From contig NC_091279.1 of assembly GCF_042100115.1 (NCBI RefSeq), forward strand, positions 496,001 to 560,000: a DNA stretch of 64,000 nucleotides. Direction: 5' to 3'. The stretch's first letter is position 1, and each line of letters begins with the position of its first letter. Of this stretch, positions 32,409 to 41,462 are shown piece by piece. This DNA comes from Alternaria dauci (Eukaryota; Ascomycota; Dothideomycetes; Pleosporales; Pleosporaceae). The translations under genes and the position numbers were made by a program. The notes beneath the pieces were generated by a model. That model did not search any database. It was not told where the DNA came from and saw nothing but the letters and a program-made list of their open reading frames with translations.

Positions 32409-33704
32409 TCAATACCCGATGTCGCACGTCGTAACGTCCTCCACGAAATGTTTCTCCCTGTAACTCCTCGTCCACCAAAGATACCACGGCACAACATTCA
32501 TCTTAATCTTATGCCCCAACCAAGGCGTATCCTGCACCGTCTTGACAACACTCTGACTCTCATCAAAAGCCGTATCGATCCTCGCGCGTCTCAGAGATTC
32601 ATACGCATCAAACGCTTCCTTGACAGGTACACCCCGATCACGCTTGTCTTCCATCCATTTAGCCAAGCAGCGCGAGAACAAGACACCATCTTCAAAGACA
32701 ATACCTGTAGATTCGCCCTGCGGAGGCATAGCATGCGCAGAATCTCCAATCAACATGACGCGATCGGTAGCCCATTTCCCTCCTTTGGACAGCGTGAATA
32801 CCGGCCAGAGATACAGACCCTCCGCGTCTTCAATCCAGTGCGCAATCTGCGGGTTCGCAGCGCCAGAGTACCGGTCGAGCATCTCGTCGCGGATCTTTTG
32901 TACATCTGCCCCAGCGGCTTTCCAGCCGTTGCGGTCCGCAATCTCGGGGACTTGCATCAGCGCGCCGACGTAGATGCTTTCTTGTGCGTGGTCGTGGAAC
33001 GAGGTCAGCATCATGCCGCGACGGCCAAAGTTCATGCCGCTGACGTGGAAGTGCGTGGGCTCGTAGTCGTGGCTGGATTCCAGTTTGCGCCGCGGTGCAA
33101 AGCCAAAGGCGTTGCATATGCCGCTGTACATTGCTTTGCGTGAGGGCTCGACGTGCTGGAGGCGGGTTACGCTGTGGATACCGTCGCATCCGATTAGTAT
33201 GTCGGCCTTTGCGCTTCCTCCGTCTTCGAAATTGATGCTCACGCCAGTGTCGCTTTCGTTGATCTTGACCGTCTTCTTGCCGCATGTGAGCTTGATGTTT
33301 GGGTGTTTTTCAATGGCGGCGAGCACGCCTTTGAGCGCTTCGCCTCTTGTGATTCTGAGAGCGGTGAATGGAGGATCACCCAATCCCTTTCCGTCTGGTC
33401 CTCTAAATGAGCTCTCTGCGATCTTGACGTTAGTGTAGAGGTCGAAGACTTCGACAGCAAGACACTCGGCGCCATAATTTTTGGCGCGGATCTCGTCAAG
33501 AGCCCCTAGATGTGAAAGAAGACGCAGAGCGTTGGGTGTAAGGTTTACAGCACCGCCGATGGTCGCAGGCTCTGGCCTGATCTCGAAGATGGTGATGTTT
33601 GGTGTGGACGCGGCAGGAGCAAACTTGGTGAGGGAGAGAGCGGTCGTTAGGCCGGCTATACCGCCACCTAGGATGATGATATCCATCGGCTTTGGAGAGG
33701 CCAT
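32409..33704 (-). CDS. FAD-dependent monooxygenase, salicylate hydroxylase-like (group A flavoprotein)
   Basis: These enzymes use NAD(P)H and O2 to hydroxylate aromatic compounds. The single-exon frame begins at ATG 33704 and gives 431 residues. An upstream extension of 27 codons opens only with TTG and is not needed. The Rossmann dinucleotide motif GGGIAGL is at about residues 12-18, an arginine region LRITRGEALKGVL follows, the second FAD motif is LIGDSAHAMPPQG (about 306-318), and DILIGCDGIHS is the DG motif. The C-terminal region is rich in Trp and Tyr. The substrate is unknown; candidates are small phenolics or secondary metabolite intermediates. No polyketide synthase or peptide synthetase lies in the window, so membership of a biosynthetic cluster is not supported. 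Confidence 0.92.
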   Translation of the reverse strand: MASPKPMDIIILGGGIAGLTTALSLTKFAPAASTPNITIFEIRPEPATIGGAVNLTPNALRLLSHLGALDEIRAKNYGAECLAVEVFDLYTNVKIAESSFRGPDGKGLGDPPFTALRITRGEALKGVLAAIEKHPNIKLTCGKKTVKINESDTGVSINFEDGGSAKADILIGCDGIHSVTRLQHVEPSRKAMYSGICNAFGFAPRRKLESSHDYEPTHFHVSGMNFGRRGMMLTSFHDHAQESIYVGALMQVPEIADRNGWKAAGADVQKIRDEMLDRYSGAANPQIAHWIEDAEGLYLWPVFTLSKGGKWATDRVMLIGDSAHAMPPQGESTGIVFEDGVLFSRCLAKWMEDKRDRGVPVKEAFDAYESLRRARIDTAFDESQSVVKTVQDTPWLGHKIKMNVVPWYLWWTRSYREKHFVEDVTTCDIGY

Positions 33705-34251
33705 GGCAGAAGGCGTGAAATGTATTCCTACAAGGGTAGTACTGGGATTACTAGATCGGTGGAATGTGCGGCTTCGAGTGAACAAGTCGATGGATTATCG
33801 CTGGAAAGCAGTTTAGGCTTGTAATAAAGTTAGAGCACAGAAGCGATAGATATACATGGTATGCCGGAGCGGTGTCCACACATCGGACTTGGTTCCATCT
33901 TTGTGTACCTGTGGATGAATGCCTTAGCGCTGACTGCGTACGTGAGTGGTTGCTCCGGCATGTCGAGTTCTCGGTAAAGTGTTGGGGAACCGGCCAGGTA
34001 ACATCATCAGTCTAGCACGCCCGAACGGCCCGCCAGCGTGCGTCGAGGTCCATATCTCGAGTGCGGGTTAGGCAGGGGTTTCTGCTATCAGCATGGCAAG
34101 GCAACATCTCAGATAACAATACAGCCTGGGTACTACAATGTTGGTATTTCGCTACAGACCCAAAGCCACGTGAACGCCGGTTCCTCATGCCTACTAACTT
34201 ACAAGATGTACATTGCGCGCCAACAAATTCCTTGATGCATTCCTAAGACGC
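33705..34251. other. Intergenic, 547 bp, upstream of the FAD monooxygenase
   Basis: This is the presumed promoter of the FAD monooxygenase plus the 3' side of BIG1. No gene was seen; two 60-65-codon plus-strand frames overlap each other and lack any recognisable feature. Confidence 0.5.
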
Positions 34252-35203
34252 CTACAGCTTCTTCTGCGCATTGGGACCCATCTCCTTGCTAAAGGCAAAG
34301 TATGAGACCTCGAGACTGGTAAGGGCGCGGATGCCGACGACAAGGATGAGGAACAAGGGGATGATGGCAGCGAAGCCCATGAAGATGCCGGGTGTGAAGT
34401 ACTGGTACTTTTCGAAAAGACCGCCCTCGGACGAGTTTGCCCTCTTGGCGTGCGAAGAAAGGTCGCGCTTCAGCTCCATCTGCACAGCGTCTGGGAAGGA
34501 TTTGTCCATCTCGTATGTGTGGTGCTCGAGCGTCTCCTTGGCTTGCGCTTCGGTCTGGGGAGTGGTAATGTAGATTACGGTGTAGTCGTGGGACTTGGCG
34601 TCGTTGACGATGAAGTTCTCGAGCGTGGCATCTGCACTAGTTAGCCGTCGTTCAGTATGCTAGACGCATTGTTCCTACCATCAGACTGAAGCTGCTCGAT
34701 GCGAAGCGCGTGTGAAGTCGACGGCGCCTTCAGAGTTTGCCTGGAGAACCATGTATCGTCGTCATTGAAGCCCTTGCCGCACTTGGAGACGAGATGTTCG
34801 GTGATGGCTGCAGCATCGACGTTCCCAACAACGTCTGCTATCGCCACAGTCGACTTGACGTGGGCGTGCTGGCCAGCCATGTAGCGGCTCAGCTGTGGCG
34901 CGGCGCGGCCATCTGCATAGTCGGCGGCCGAGACTCCCCTCTGCTCGACGACGACGTAGGAGCGGGTGGGACAGTGGTCGAGGGCCTTGAGGACGTCGGC
35001 CGTGACCTCTGATGAGTCAGCGATGGCAGCGTCGGTGTTGGGGATTAGCAGGCTGCAGCTGTTAGCTTGGAGACGTCAGGATGCGCTGCTGGGTGGCATG
35101 CGTACTCGGCCGTCGAGAAGAGGAAGAAGGGCGACGTGTTGCGGAAGGCGAGGGCCGAGGGCAGCGCTGCCAGAGCGAGGGCGCCGACGAGTGTCTTGAC
35201 CAT
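34252..35203 (-). CDS. BIG1: BIG1-family ER membrane protein (beta-1,6-glucan synthesis / V-ATPase assembly-like)
   Basis: BIG1 is an ER type I membrane protein needed for normal beta-1,6-glucan in yeast and is related to the V-ATPase assembly factor Voa1. Three exons (35203-35106, 35052-34679, 34631-34252; introns 53 and 47 bp) give 283 residues. A signal peptide (MVKTLVGALALAALPSALA) leads to FRNTSPFFLFSTAD, the family opening. A lumenal domain follows, and near the C-terminus one membrane span (FTPGIFMGFAAIIPLFLILVVGI) with the short tail SYFAFSKEMGPNAQKKL ending in a KKxx-like KKL. The order signal peptide, lumenal domain, single span and Lys tail matches the family. The gene is divergent from the NFX1-type gene over 524 bp. 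Confidence 0.9.
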
Positions 35204-35727
35204 GATGTGCGTGGATATGTCGTGTTGCGTGGTCGATGGCCGATGGTGTCGTTCGCGATGTGAAGCTCCAAACGCGGCGACCATGACCGCCCGGAACTAG
35301 CCGCCCTCTCCATTGGCCGGACCCTGGGTATGACGCGCCGGCCCATGTAAATTCCCATGTCTGACGGTCAGCCGAAGCAGACAGTCGAATTATTCTCGCG
35401 CCCGCGCTTTGCACTGCGCCACTGCTCTTGAGGGACCGAGGCACCGCCCTGTCCGCCTTTGACACATGAGTCGAAATTGACTCATCGCTGCGCCTGCGTA
35501 CCCTGAGCCGCATGTCTTAGTGCCTCTTTCTCCAGTATAACCGCTCGCCACTGCAAAACTTCCCGTCACCACAACACCGCAACCGCCTTCTCTTTACCAG
35601 TTCAGCGGGCCGTACATTTACTAGAGCCCGTCGTATCACTCTTTTCCTTTTACTTCAGGCGGTCCCAAGACCACATACCACAATCATTCCCCCAACGCTC
35701 AAAATTACTGCAGCCGAACCGCACAAC
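35204..35727. promoter_or_regulatory. Divergent promoter region between BIG1 and the NFX1-type gene
   Basis: Both flanking genes start outward, so their promoters and leaders share 524 bp. No specific element is claimed. Confidence 0.5.
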
Positions 35728-38700
35728 ATGTCGACCCCTACAGTTGCGCCTCAACCACCTGCCGCGGGCCCATCAGATGTCTCGAGAGGAGCACGAAGAC
35801 GGCGGCACCCACGAAATCGGGGTGGAAACGCGAATGCCGCCCCACAACCAGAGCAGTCGCAGCAAACACAAACGCAAGCGCAACCAGCACAACCGTCACA
35901 GAGAGGTGGCGGACGCAGTAGCAGAGGACGGGGTCGAGGCGGCCAAGCAGATAGTACGAGACCGTCACAGCCAAATGCTGCCGCTCTCGAATTTGTACCC
36001 TCGTCTGTACAAGAAGCAGCTCACCGGGGAGGAAGGGGCGGGCGTGGTGGTGGGCGGGGTGGCAGAGCAAGAGGTGGCGCAGAGCGGTTTCCACAGCGCA
36101 TGGCTGCAGGCGGTCGTCAATTTGGCGGGCAATTGACTGGAGAGGATGATGCAGCTTCCGCAATCTCAGAAGCCCAAGGAGGATTACAAGCAGATGCACC
36201 GACCTTCCAGCCTGGCCAACCCATCGCCCCTCGCAAGTCGCGACCACCGCGTCAAAAGCAGCCGCAAGCTCCCAAATCGACCGCGCCCGATATCGCCACC
36301 CGAACACACGAGGACATTGACAACGGACACTACGAATGCGCAATCTGTACCGAAGACGTCACGAGACGTACAAAGGGCGTCTGGTCGTGTAGGACGTGCT
36401 GGACTGTTTTTCATCTGGGGTGCATCAAGAAATGGTCAACAAACGAAGGCTCAGCGGCTGCGCGACAACAGACACAAGACGGAGAGACGCCTCCTCCAAG
36501 GCAATGGCGCTGTCCCGGCTGCAACTTGCCAAAGGACACCCTTCCCAAGAACTTCCACTGTTGGTGTGAGAAGGAGCTCGATCCGCGATCAACACCTGGC
36601 CTGCCACCCTTCTCATGCGGCCAGACATGTTCGCGACCCCGAGTCCTCCCCAAGCCTTGTCCCCACCCTTGTGGATCGACATGTCATGCCGGCCCTTGTC
36701 CTCCTTGCGGGTTGATGGGCCCTACTCAACACTGCTTCTGTGGCAAAAAGTCAGTCACCCGCCGTTGCATTGATACCGATTACGAGCAAGGTTGGAGCTG
36801 CGGCGATGTCTGCGGAGGGCTGATGCCTTGTGGAGAACATCGATGTGAGCGCCCATGCCACGATGGTCCTTGTGGGGCTTGTGAGGTACGGGTGCCGGCG
36901 CGTTGCTATTGTGGCCAGAGCCAGAAAGACATCTTGTGCCACGACCGAGCAGAAGAGAAGCAGAGCAGCCAATCTCATATTGCCACTGATGGCAGTGCGA
37001 CGGTAGAGACCTGGGTAGGATCGTTCCAGTGCCCCGATCTGTGCGGACGTTCCTTTGATTGCGGGAAACATACTTGCGAATTGGAATGCCACCCACAAGA
37101 TACGGAAGCACCTCACTGTCCGAGATCTCCCGATGTAGTCACCCGCTGCCCATGCGGCAAGACCGCCTTGCGCGACATGTCTACCGGGCCACGAACGAAA
37201 TGCGAAGACCCGATACCAAATTGCGACAAACCCTGTGGGCAGACACTTGCATGTGGCCACAAATGTGAACAGCTTTGCCATCAGGGCGAATGCCGATCTT
37301 GCCTAAAGACCGTTGACATCTCCTGCAGATGTGGGCGTACATCATCTAGAACGATCTGCCATCAGGGAATAGACGAGCCCCCTCAGTGCAGGCGCGTCTG
37401 CAAGGTATCGCTAAATTGCGGTCGTCACGAATGTGGTGAGCACTGCTGTGCTGGAGAGAAGAAAGCTGCCGAGCGCCAGTCAAATCGCCGCAAAGGTAGA
37501 CCATTAGATTCCACTCCTCGTCAGCCTCGCGAGAACTTCGAAGCTGAGCATATATGCACCCGGAGCTGTGGCCGGCAACTGAAGTGCGGCAACCCCGAAC
37601 ATCGCTGCCAGGAACTCTGTCACAAGGGCCCGTGTGGTTCATGTCGCGATGCCATCTTCGATGAGCTCAGCTGCCACTGCGGACGAACCGTTCTACAACC
37701 TCCGTTGCCATGTGGTACAAAGCCTCCGCCATGTCGCTTCAAGTGCGAGCGACCCAAGGATTGCGGTCATCCTCAACTGGACCATAGCTGCCACCAGGAC
37801 GACCAACCTTGCCCCAAGTGCGCTTTTCTGACAGCCAAGCCGTGTTTGTGTGGCAAGAGTGTTCTCAAGAACCAGCCGTGTTGGCTGACTGAGGTACGCT
37901 GCGGTCAGGTATGTGGACGTACGCTCAAATGCGGAACACACAAATGCCAGAAGCAATGCCATCGGCCTGGAGAATGCGAAGACCCATGCACTCAAGCATG
38001 TGGCAAAGAGCTCAGTATTTGCGGTCACCCATGCCTAGCACCCTGCCATTTCCCTCAACCGTGCAAAGAAGAGAAGCCGTGCCAACATAAGATCTTCGTT
38101 ACCTGCGAATGCCAGAGAATCAAGCAAGAAGCCAAGTGCAACGCTTCGCGCAACGGAGACGGCAATCTCAAAAAGGTGCTCAAGTGCGACGAAGAATGTG
38201 CACGACTAGAGCGTAATCGTGTTCTGGCACTTGCGCTTAACGTTGATCCGGAGCATCAAAACGACCACATACCATACTCAGACGCCACACTAAACATGTA
38301 CCAGCAAAACGCCACCTGGGCTGTCACGCAGGAGAAGCAATTGAGACTGTTTGCTGCGGACCCAGAGCAGAAGCGTCTTCGCTTTAAACCAATGCCCCGG
38401 AACCTGCGCAAATTCATCCATTACCTTGCTGAGGATTTTGGCATGGACTCCGAGAGCATGGACCCAGAGCCACATCGACATGTCGCCATCTTCAAGACCC
38501 CAAAGTTCGTCATGGCGCCAATGCGGACACTTGCGGACTGCGCTAGAACTCGTCAAGTCCAACAGCGTCTTGCTCCCGCGCCAGCGCCTGTAGCGACTTC
38601 GACCGCTCCTTTGCGTCCCAAACCCAATAACACAAATGGAGATCCCTACAACGCCTTCATCATCCTAAACCCTCGCTTTGCACTCACCATTGAAGAGCTC

Positions 38701-39399
38701 AAGCCCATCATCAAGAGCGTACTTGCCACAACGTCCTTCCGATGCGAACTAGAGGTTACCTTCCTCCCCAGCGAAGCAGTAGCATTGAAACCACCTCTAG
38801 CAGCCCGTCTCAGCATCCCAGAACAGGACATGCAGAAGATGCTCGAGTCAATCCAGGCACCGCTAACCCAAGCCATCACGACGCAAGGCATCGGCAAAAA
38901 CGTTCAGCTCGCACGTCTCGATTCTTCGCTCAACATCCTCCGCAAGGAATCCGACATGGGCCCTGGCTCGGGTTGGAGTCAAGTTGCAGCCTCGAAAGGT
39001 GTTCCGCTTCGCCAGATCCAGAAGACGTCGGGATTCGGGAATAAGGGTGGCTTTGCTGTCTTGAGCTTGAGCAGCAAGAAGAAGAAACAAAAGGAGCCTG
39101 TTGAGGAGGTTGTGGAGAATTGGGAGGAAGCTGAAGAGGAAGAGGAGCAGAAGGAGAGGGTTAGTGGGGCTAATAGTGCTGCCATGAGCGAAGATGAAGG
39201 TGTGTCGAAGAATGTGGGTGAGGCTTCGAATAGTAAGGTGGCTAGCGGCGAGGATGAAGCTTTGCCAAATGGTGTGTCAGAAGCCTCGAGCAGTGCGCCT
39301 GCTAGCGATGAGAATAGCGTCGCGCCAAAAGACGATGCTACGCTCTCTACTAAGCCACTGCTTGGACGCTGGTCAGATCTGGATGACGAGCTAGATTAG
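35728..39399 (+). CDS. FAP1: NF-X1-type zinc finger protein (FAP1/NFX1 homologue)
   Basis: A single-exon 1,223-residue protein. After an Arg/Gly/Gln-rich start with RGG-like stretches (about 20-135), a RING-like PHD finger occurs at about 204-265 (CAICTEDV, HLGCIKKW, WRCPGC). A long series of NF-X1 Cys/His repeats follows (about 290-850; e.g. CGEHRCERPCHDGPC, CGQTLACGHKCEQLCHQGEC), then an R3H domain (about 885-950; LRKFIHYLAEDFGMD) and an acidic, repetitive tail. Yeast Fap1 interacts with the FKBP Fpr1 and confers rapamycin resistance; animal NFX1 acts in transcription with RING-dependent ubiquitin ligase activity. The role in this organism is inferred. The length matches the family, with no break. 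Confidence 0.95.
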   Translation: MSTPTVAPQPPAAGPSDVSRGARRRRHPRNRGGNANAAPQPEQSQQTQTQAQPAQPSQRGGGRSSRGRGRGGQADSTRPSQPNAAALEFVPSSVQEAAHRGGRGGRGGGRGGRARGGAERFPQRMAAGGRQFGGQLTGEDDAASAISEAQGGLQADAPTFQPGQPIAPRKSRPPRQKQPQAPKSTAPDIATRTHEDIDNGHYECAICTEDVTRRTKGVWSCRTCWTVFHLGCIKKWSTNEGSAAARQQTQDGETPPPRQWRCPGCNLPKDTLPKNFHCWCEKELDPRSTPGLPPFSCGQTCSRPRVLPKPCPHPCGSTCHAGPCPPCGLMGPTQHCFCGKKSVTRRCIDTDYEQGWSCGDVCGGLMPCGEHRCERPCHDGPCGACEVRVPARCYCGQSQKDILCHDRAEEKQSSQSHIATDGSATVETWVGSFQCPDLCGRSFDCGKHTCELECHPQDTEAPHCPRSPDVVTRCPCGKTALRDMSTGPRTKCEDPIPNCDKPCGQTLACGHKCEQLCHQGECRSCLKTVDISCRCGRTSSRTICHQGIDEPPQCRRVCKVSLNCGRHECGEHCCAGEKKAAERQSNRRKGRPLDSTPRQPRENFEAEHICTRSCGRQLKCGNPEHRCQELCHKGPCGSCRDAIFDELSCHCGRTVLQPPLPCGTKPPPCRFKCERPKDCGHPQLDHSCHQDDQPCPKCAFLTAKPCLCGKSVLKNQPCWLTEVRCGQVCGRTLKCGTHKCQKQCHRPGECEDPCTQACGKELSICGHPCLAPCHFPQPCKEEKPCQHKIFVTCECQRIKQEAKCNASRNGDGNLKKVLKCDEECARLERNRVLALALNVDPEHQNDHIPYSDATLNMYQQNATWAVTQEKQLRLFAADPEQKRLRFKPMPRNLRKFIHYLAEDFGMDSESMDPEPHRHVAIFKTPKFVMAPMRTLADCARTRQVQQRLAPAPAPVATSTAPLRPKPNNTNGDPYNAFIILNPRFALTIEELKPIIKSVLATTSFRCELEVTFLPSEAVALKPPLAARLSIPEQDMQKMLESIQAPLTQAITTQGIGKNVQLARLDSSLNILRKESDMGPGSGWSQVAASKGVPLRQIQKTSGFGNKGGFAVLSLSSKKKKQKEPVEEVVENWEEAEEEEEQKERVSGANSAAMSEDEGVSKNVGEASNSKVASGEDEALPNGVSEASSSAPASDENSVAPKDDATLSTKPLLGRWSDLDDELD

Positions 39400-39741
39400 C
39401 CTCGGTACATATGTAGCATAGATATCGTCCAGACACTTGAATGTTATCAAACTGCCTTCTGATAGTCAAAATCACTAGTGTTTCCTGCCACTTGTCTTTA
39501 TATTATTTGAATCATTCTCAGCTCTATCGGGTATGTAAGAGACGAAGTCGAACTCTTTCTACATCGTCATAATCAATTCAACCATGAACGCCAGCCCATC
39601 AAAGTATGATTACAGGCCATATTCTTTGTCCTGTTGTCTCAAAGAAACAAGACGCCCAACACATGCAACAACACAATTCCCATCAAGAAAAAAACTCCGT
39701 CCAGCCCCCCTACGGTCGTAGGCGGCTTAACCAAGCACGTC
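39400..39741. other. Intergenic, 342 bp between convergent genes
   Basis: The stops of the NFX1-type gene and RPB11 face each other here. The region is AT-richer and should contain both 3' UTRs. No gene was seen. Confidence 0.5.
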
Positions 39742-40318
39742 CTAGAAATTATTCTGCTCCCGCTGCTGCCTCTCCGCCTCGCCCTCGGACACAATCCTCT
39801 TACCCAGCCACTCCGTCTGGAAGCTCTCATTCAACTTGTACAAGTCCTGAATGACCAATCTACAAGTAGCCATGACGGCTTCCTTGGGTGTAATGGTGCC
39901 ATCGGTCTGGACACGGAGCTCAAAGGTAGCGAAGAGCGGGTGGGGGACTTTGTACGCGGCGAACATGACGGCAGGGTTCTTGAGGAGGCGCTGCGAGAGG
40001 AGGTTGCCGAGCGTGTGGTCTTCTTTGTTGAAGGTGAAGACGGCGGTGTTGGGGACGCCTGGTGCGTGTTAGTTTTTGGAGGGACGAACGACGAACGAGG
40101 GGAAGCAACGGGTTGTACTTACGAGTCTCGGCTTTCTCCTCGACCTTTTGCTGACCTTCGTCTAGCAGGAAGAGCTCGAATCTACATTCATAATCGTGGT
40201 CAGCTTTGTGCGACACATGGCGGTTGTCTTTTGAGCTGTCGCGCAGTCCACTGTTTGGGCTTTGCTCGATGAGTTGGCCGATCTTGGGTGAAAAGGAAGT
40301 TGTTGGGTTCAGGCTCAT
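39742..40318 (-). CDS. RPB11: RNA polymerase II subunit RPB11
   Basis: RPB11 pairs with RPB3 in the alpha-like assembly platform of RNA polymerase II. Exons are 40318-40123 and 40058-39742, with a 64-bp intron; the joined protein has 170 residues. The conserved core starts at RFELFLLDEG and contains VPNTAVFTFNKEDHTLGNLL and AAYKVPHPLFATFELRVQT, ending in an acidic-Gln tail. The first 46 residues before RFELF are unusual, since most RPB11 proteins begin within ten residues of this motif. An AG just before the core (GAATGTAG) and a CTGAC upstream look like an intron end, but I could not find a donor that gives correct phase, so the extension is kept with caution. Confidence 0.92.
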
Positions 40319-41462
40319 CGTAAGGTATATCGTGTTCGTTTAATGAGAGGCTTTCGGGATAGACTAGTGACTATCATGGTGTCGCATACTTTTGAGGGCG
40401 TGTATATATGGTGCAGCGAGCCTTCGTGATCAGGTGCCGGTGTCTTGTGCTCGTGAAGGTTTGCAACGTTCTGTTCCTTTCACTCGCTCACTGGAAATGG
40501 ACAGAACATACCGTTCAGGTCCGTGGTCCTGGTGGCCTGGCATTGTGGACTGTGGACTGCGCGTACAGAGAACAAGACAGAATGCCATTTATGGAATACG
40601 ATACATACCGGTCTGGCGCGTTCATGATGTTGACTCTTTCTTCTGTGGATGCCTACCTGCTCTTGCCTGCGTGTATGGGTACACCTGCTGCGGTCGCAAG
40701 TGTCAAAGGTGCGTGGGTGTTGTAGAAGGAAGTGGTCGGGTCCAAACAGTAAGAAGGACAGACACGCGTGCGATCGAATCGAGGTTGAGGGTGTGTAGAG
40801 AGGTTGCGATGGCGTACAGTGGCTGCTGGGAAGGTATTGCGGAAGTGAGGGTTGACTTCCGCGCGCGCGACGTTCTTTGTGCCCCCGCCCACCGCCTTCC
40901 ATGTTCGTATGCCTCGCGCGGCTTAGTCAGTCACCGCATGGTCCGCGCCCGCAGCAGCTTGTATCAAGTGCGTGAATTGATCAAAGTAATAATCGCCACC
41001 AACTTGCGTTTTGAACCTGCTGCATCCAGTCTGAACCTAGCGGGAAGAAATTGGTTCTTCAGTACTTCAACTTCCCTTTTCGATGCACAAGTCACGTCGA
41101 TAGCATGAAATGAGGCCGCGAACCAAAAGTGATGTTTGTATCTCGATGTTATGCTCGAGTTGCATGATATTCAGATAGCTATAGCTAGTGTAAAGTCCAT
41201 CACCAAGACATGGATGGGTGCCGCTGACAAAAGGCGACACAGTTTTTTTTCCCATCGTATCAACCATTTCCCAGAGCGACTGTGAGAGCGCCGTTCAACG
41301 CCACAAACACCATGCTTTATCATGGGGTGCGCCTGCCGCATTGCAAAAAAGCCAGACTTCCCCACGCTAGAAGGATACCGCTAAAGGAGGAACATTAAAA
41401 TTATATACAAGGCAACGCTGTCGGAACCTCACGGAGGCTCCCTTTTCTGCTGGTCGGGATTC
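40319..41462. other. Intergenic, 1.14 kb, RPB11 upstream region
   Basis: This lies between the RPB11 start and the VID21 stop (both on minus). One plus-strand frame spans 40392-41108 without a recognisable domain and with Cys/Arg-biased composition, and it is probably chance. The stretch next to RPB11 must hold its promoter. Confidence 0.45.

Noticed and set aside
40392..41108. A 238-codon plus-strand frame upstream of RPB11
   Set aside because: There is no domain, the Cys/Arg bias is typical of chance frames in GC-rich DNA, and it overlaps the RPB11 promoter. It is not excluded by transcript evidence.
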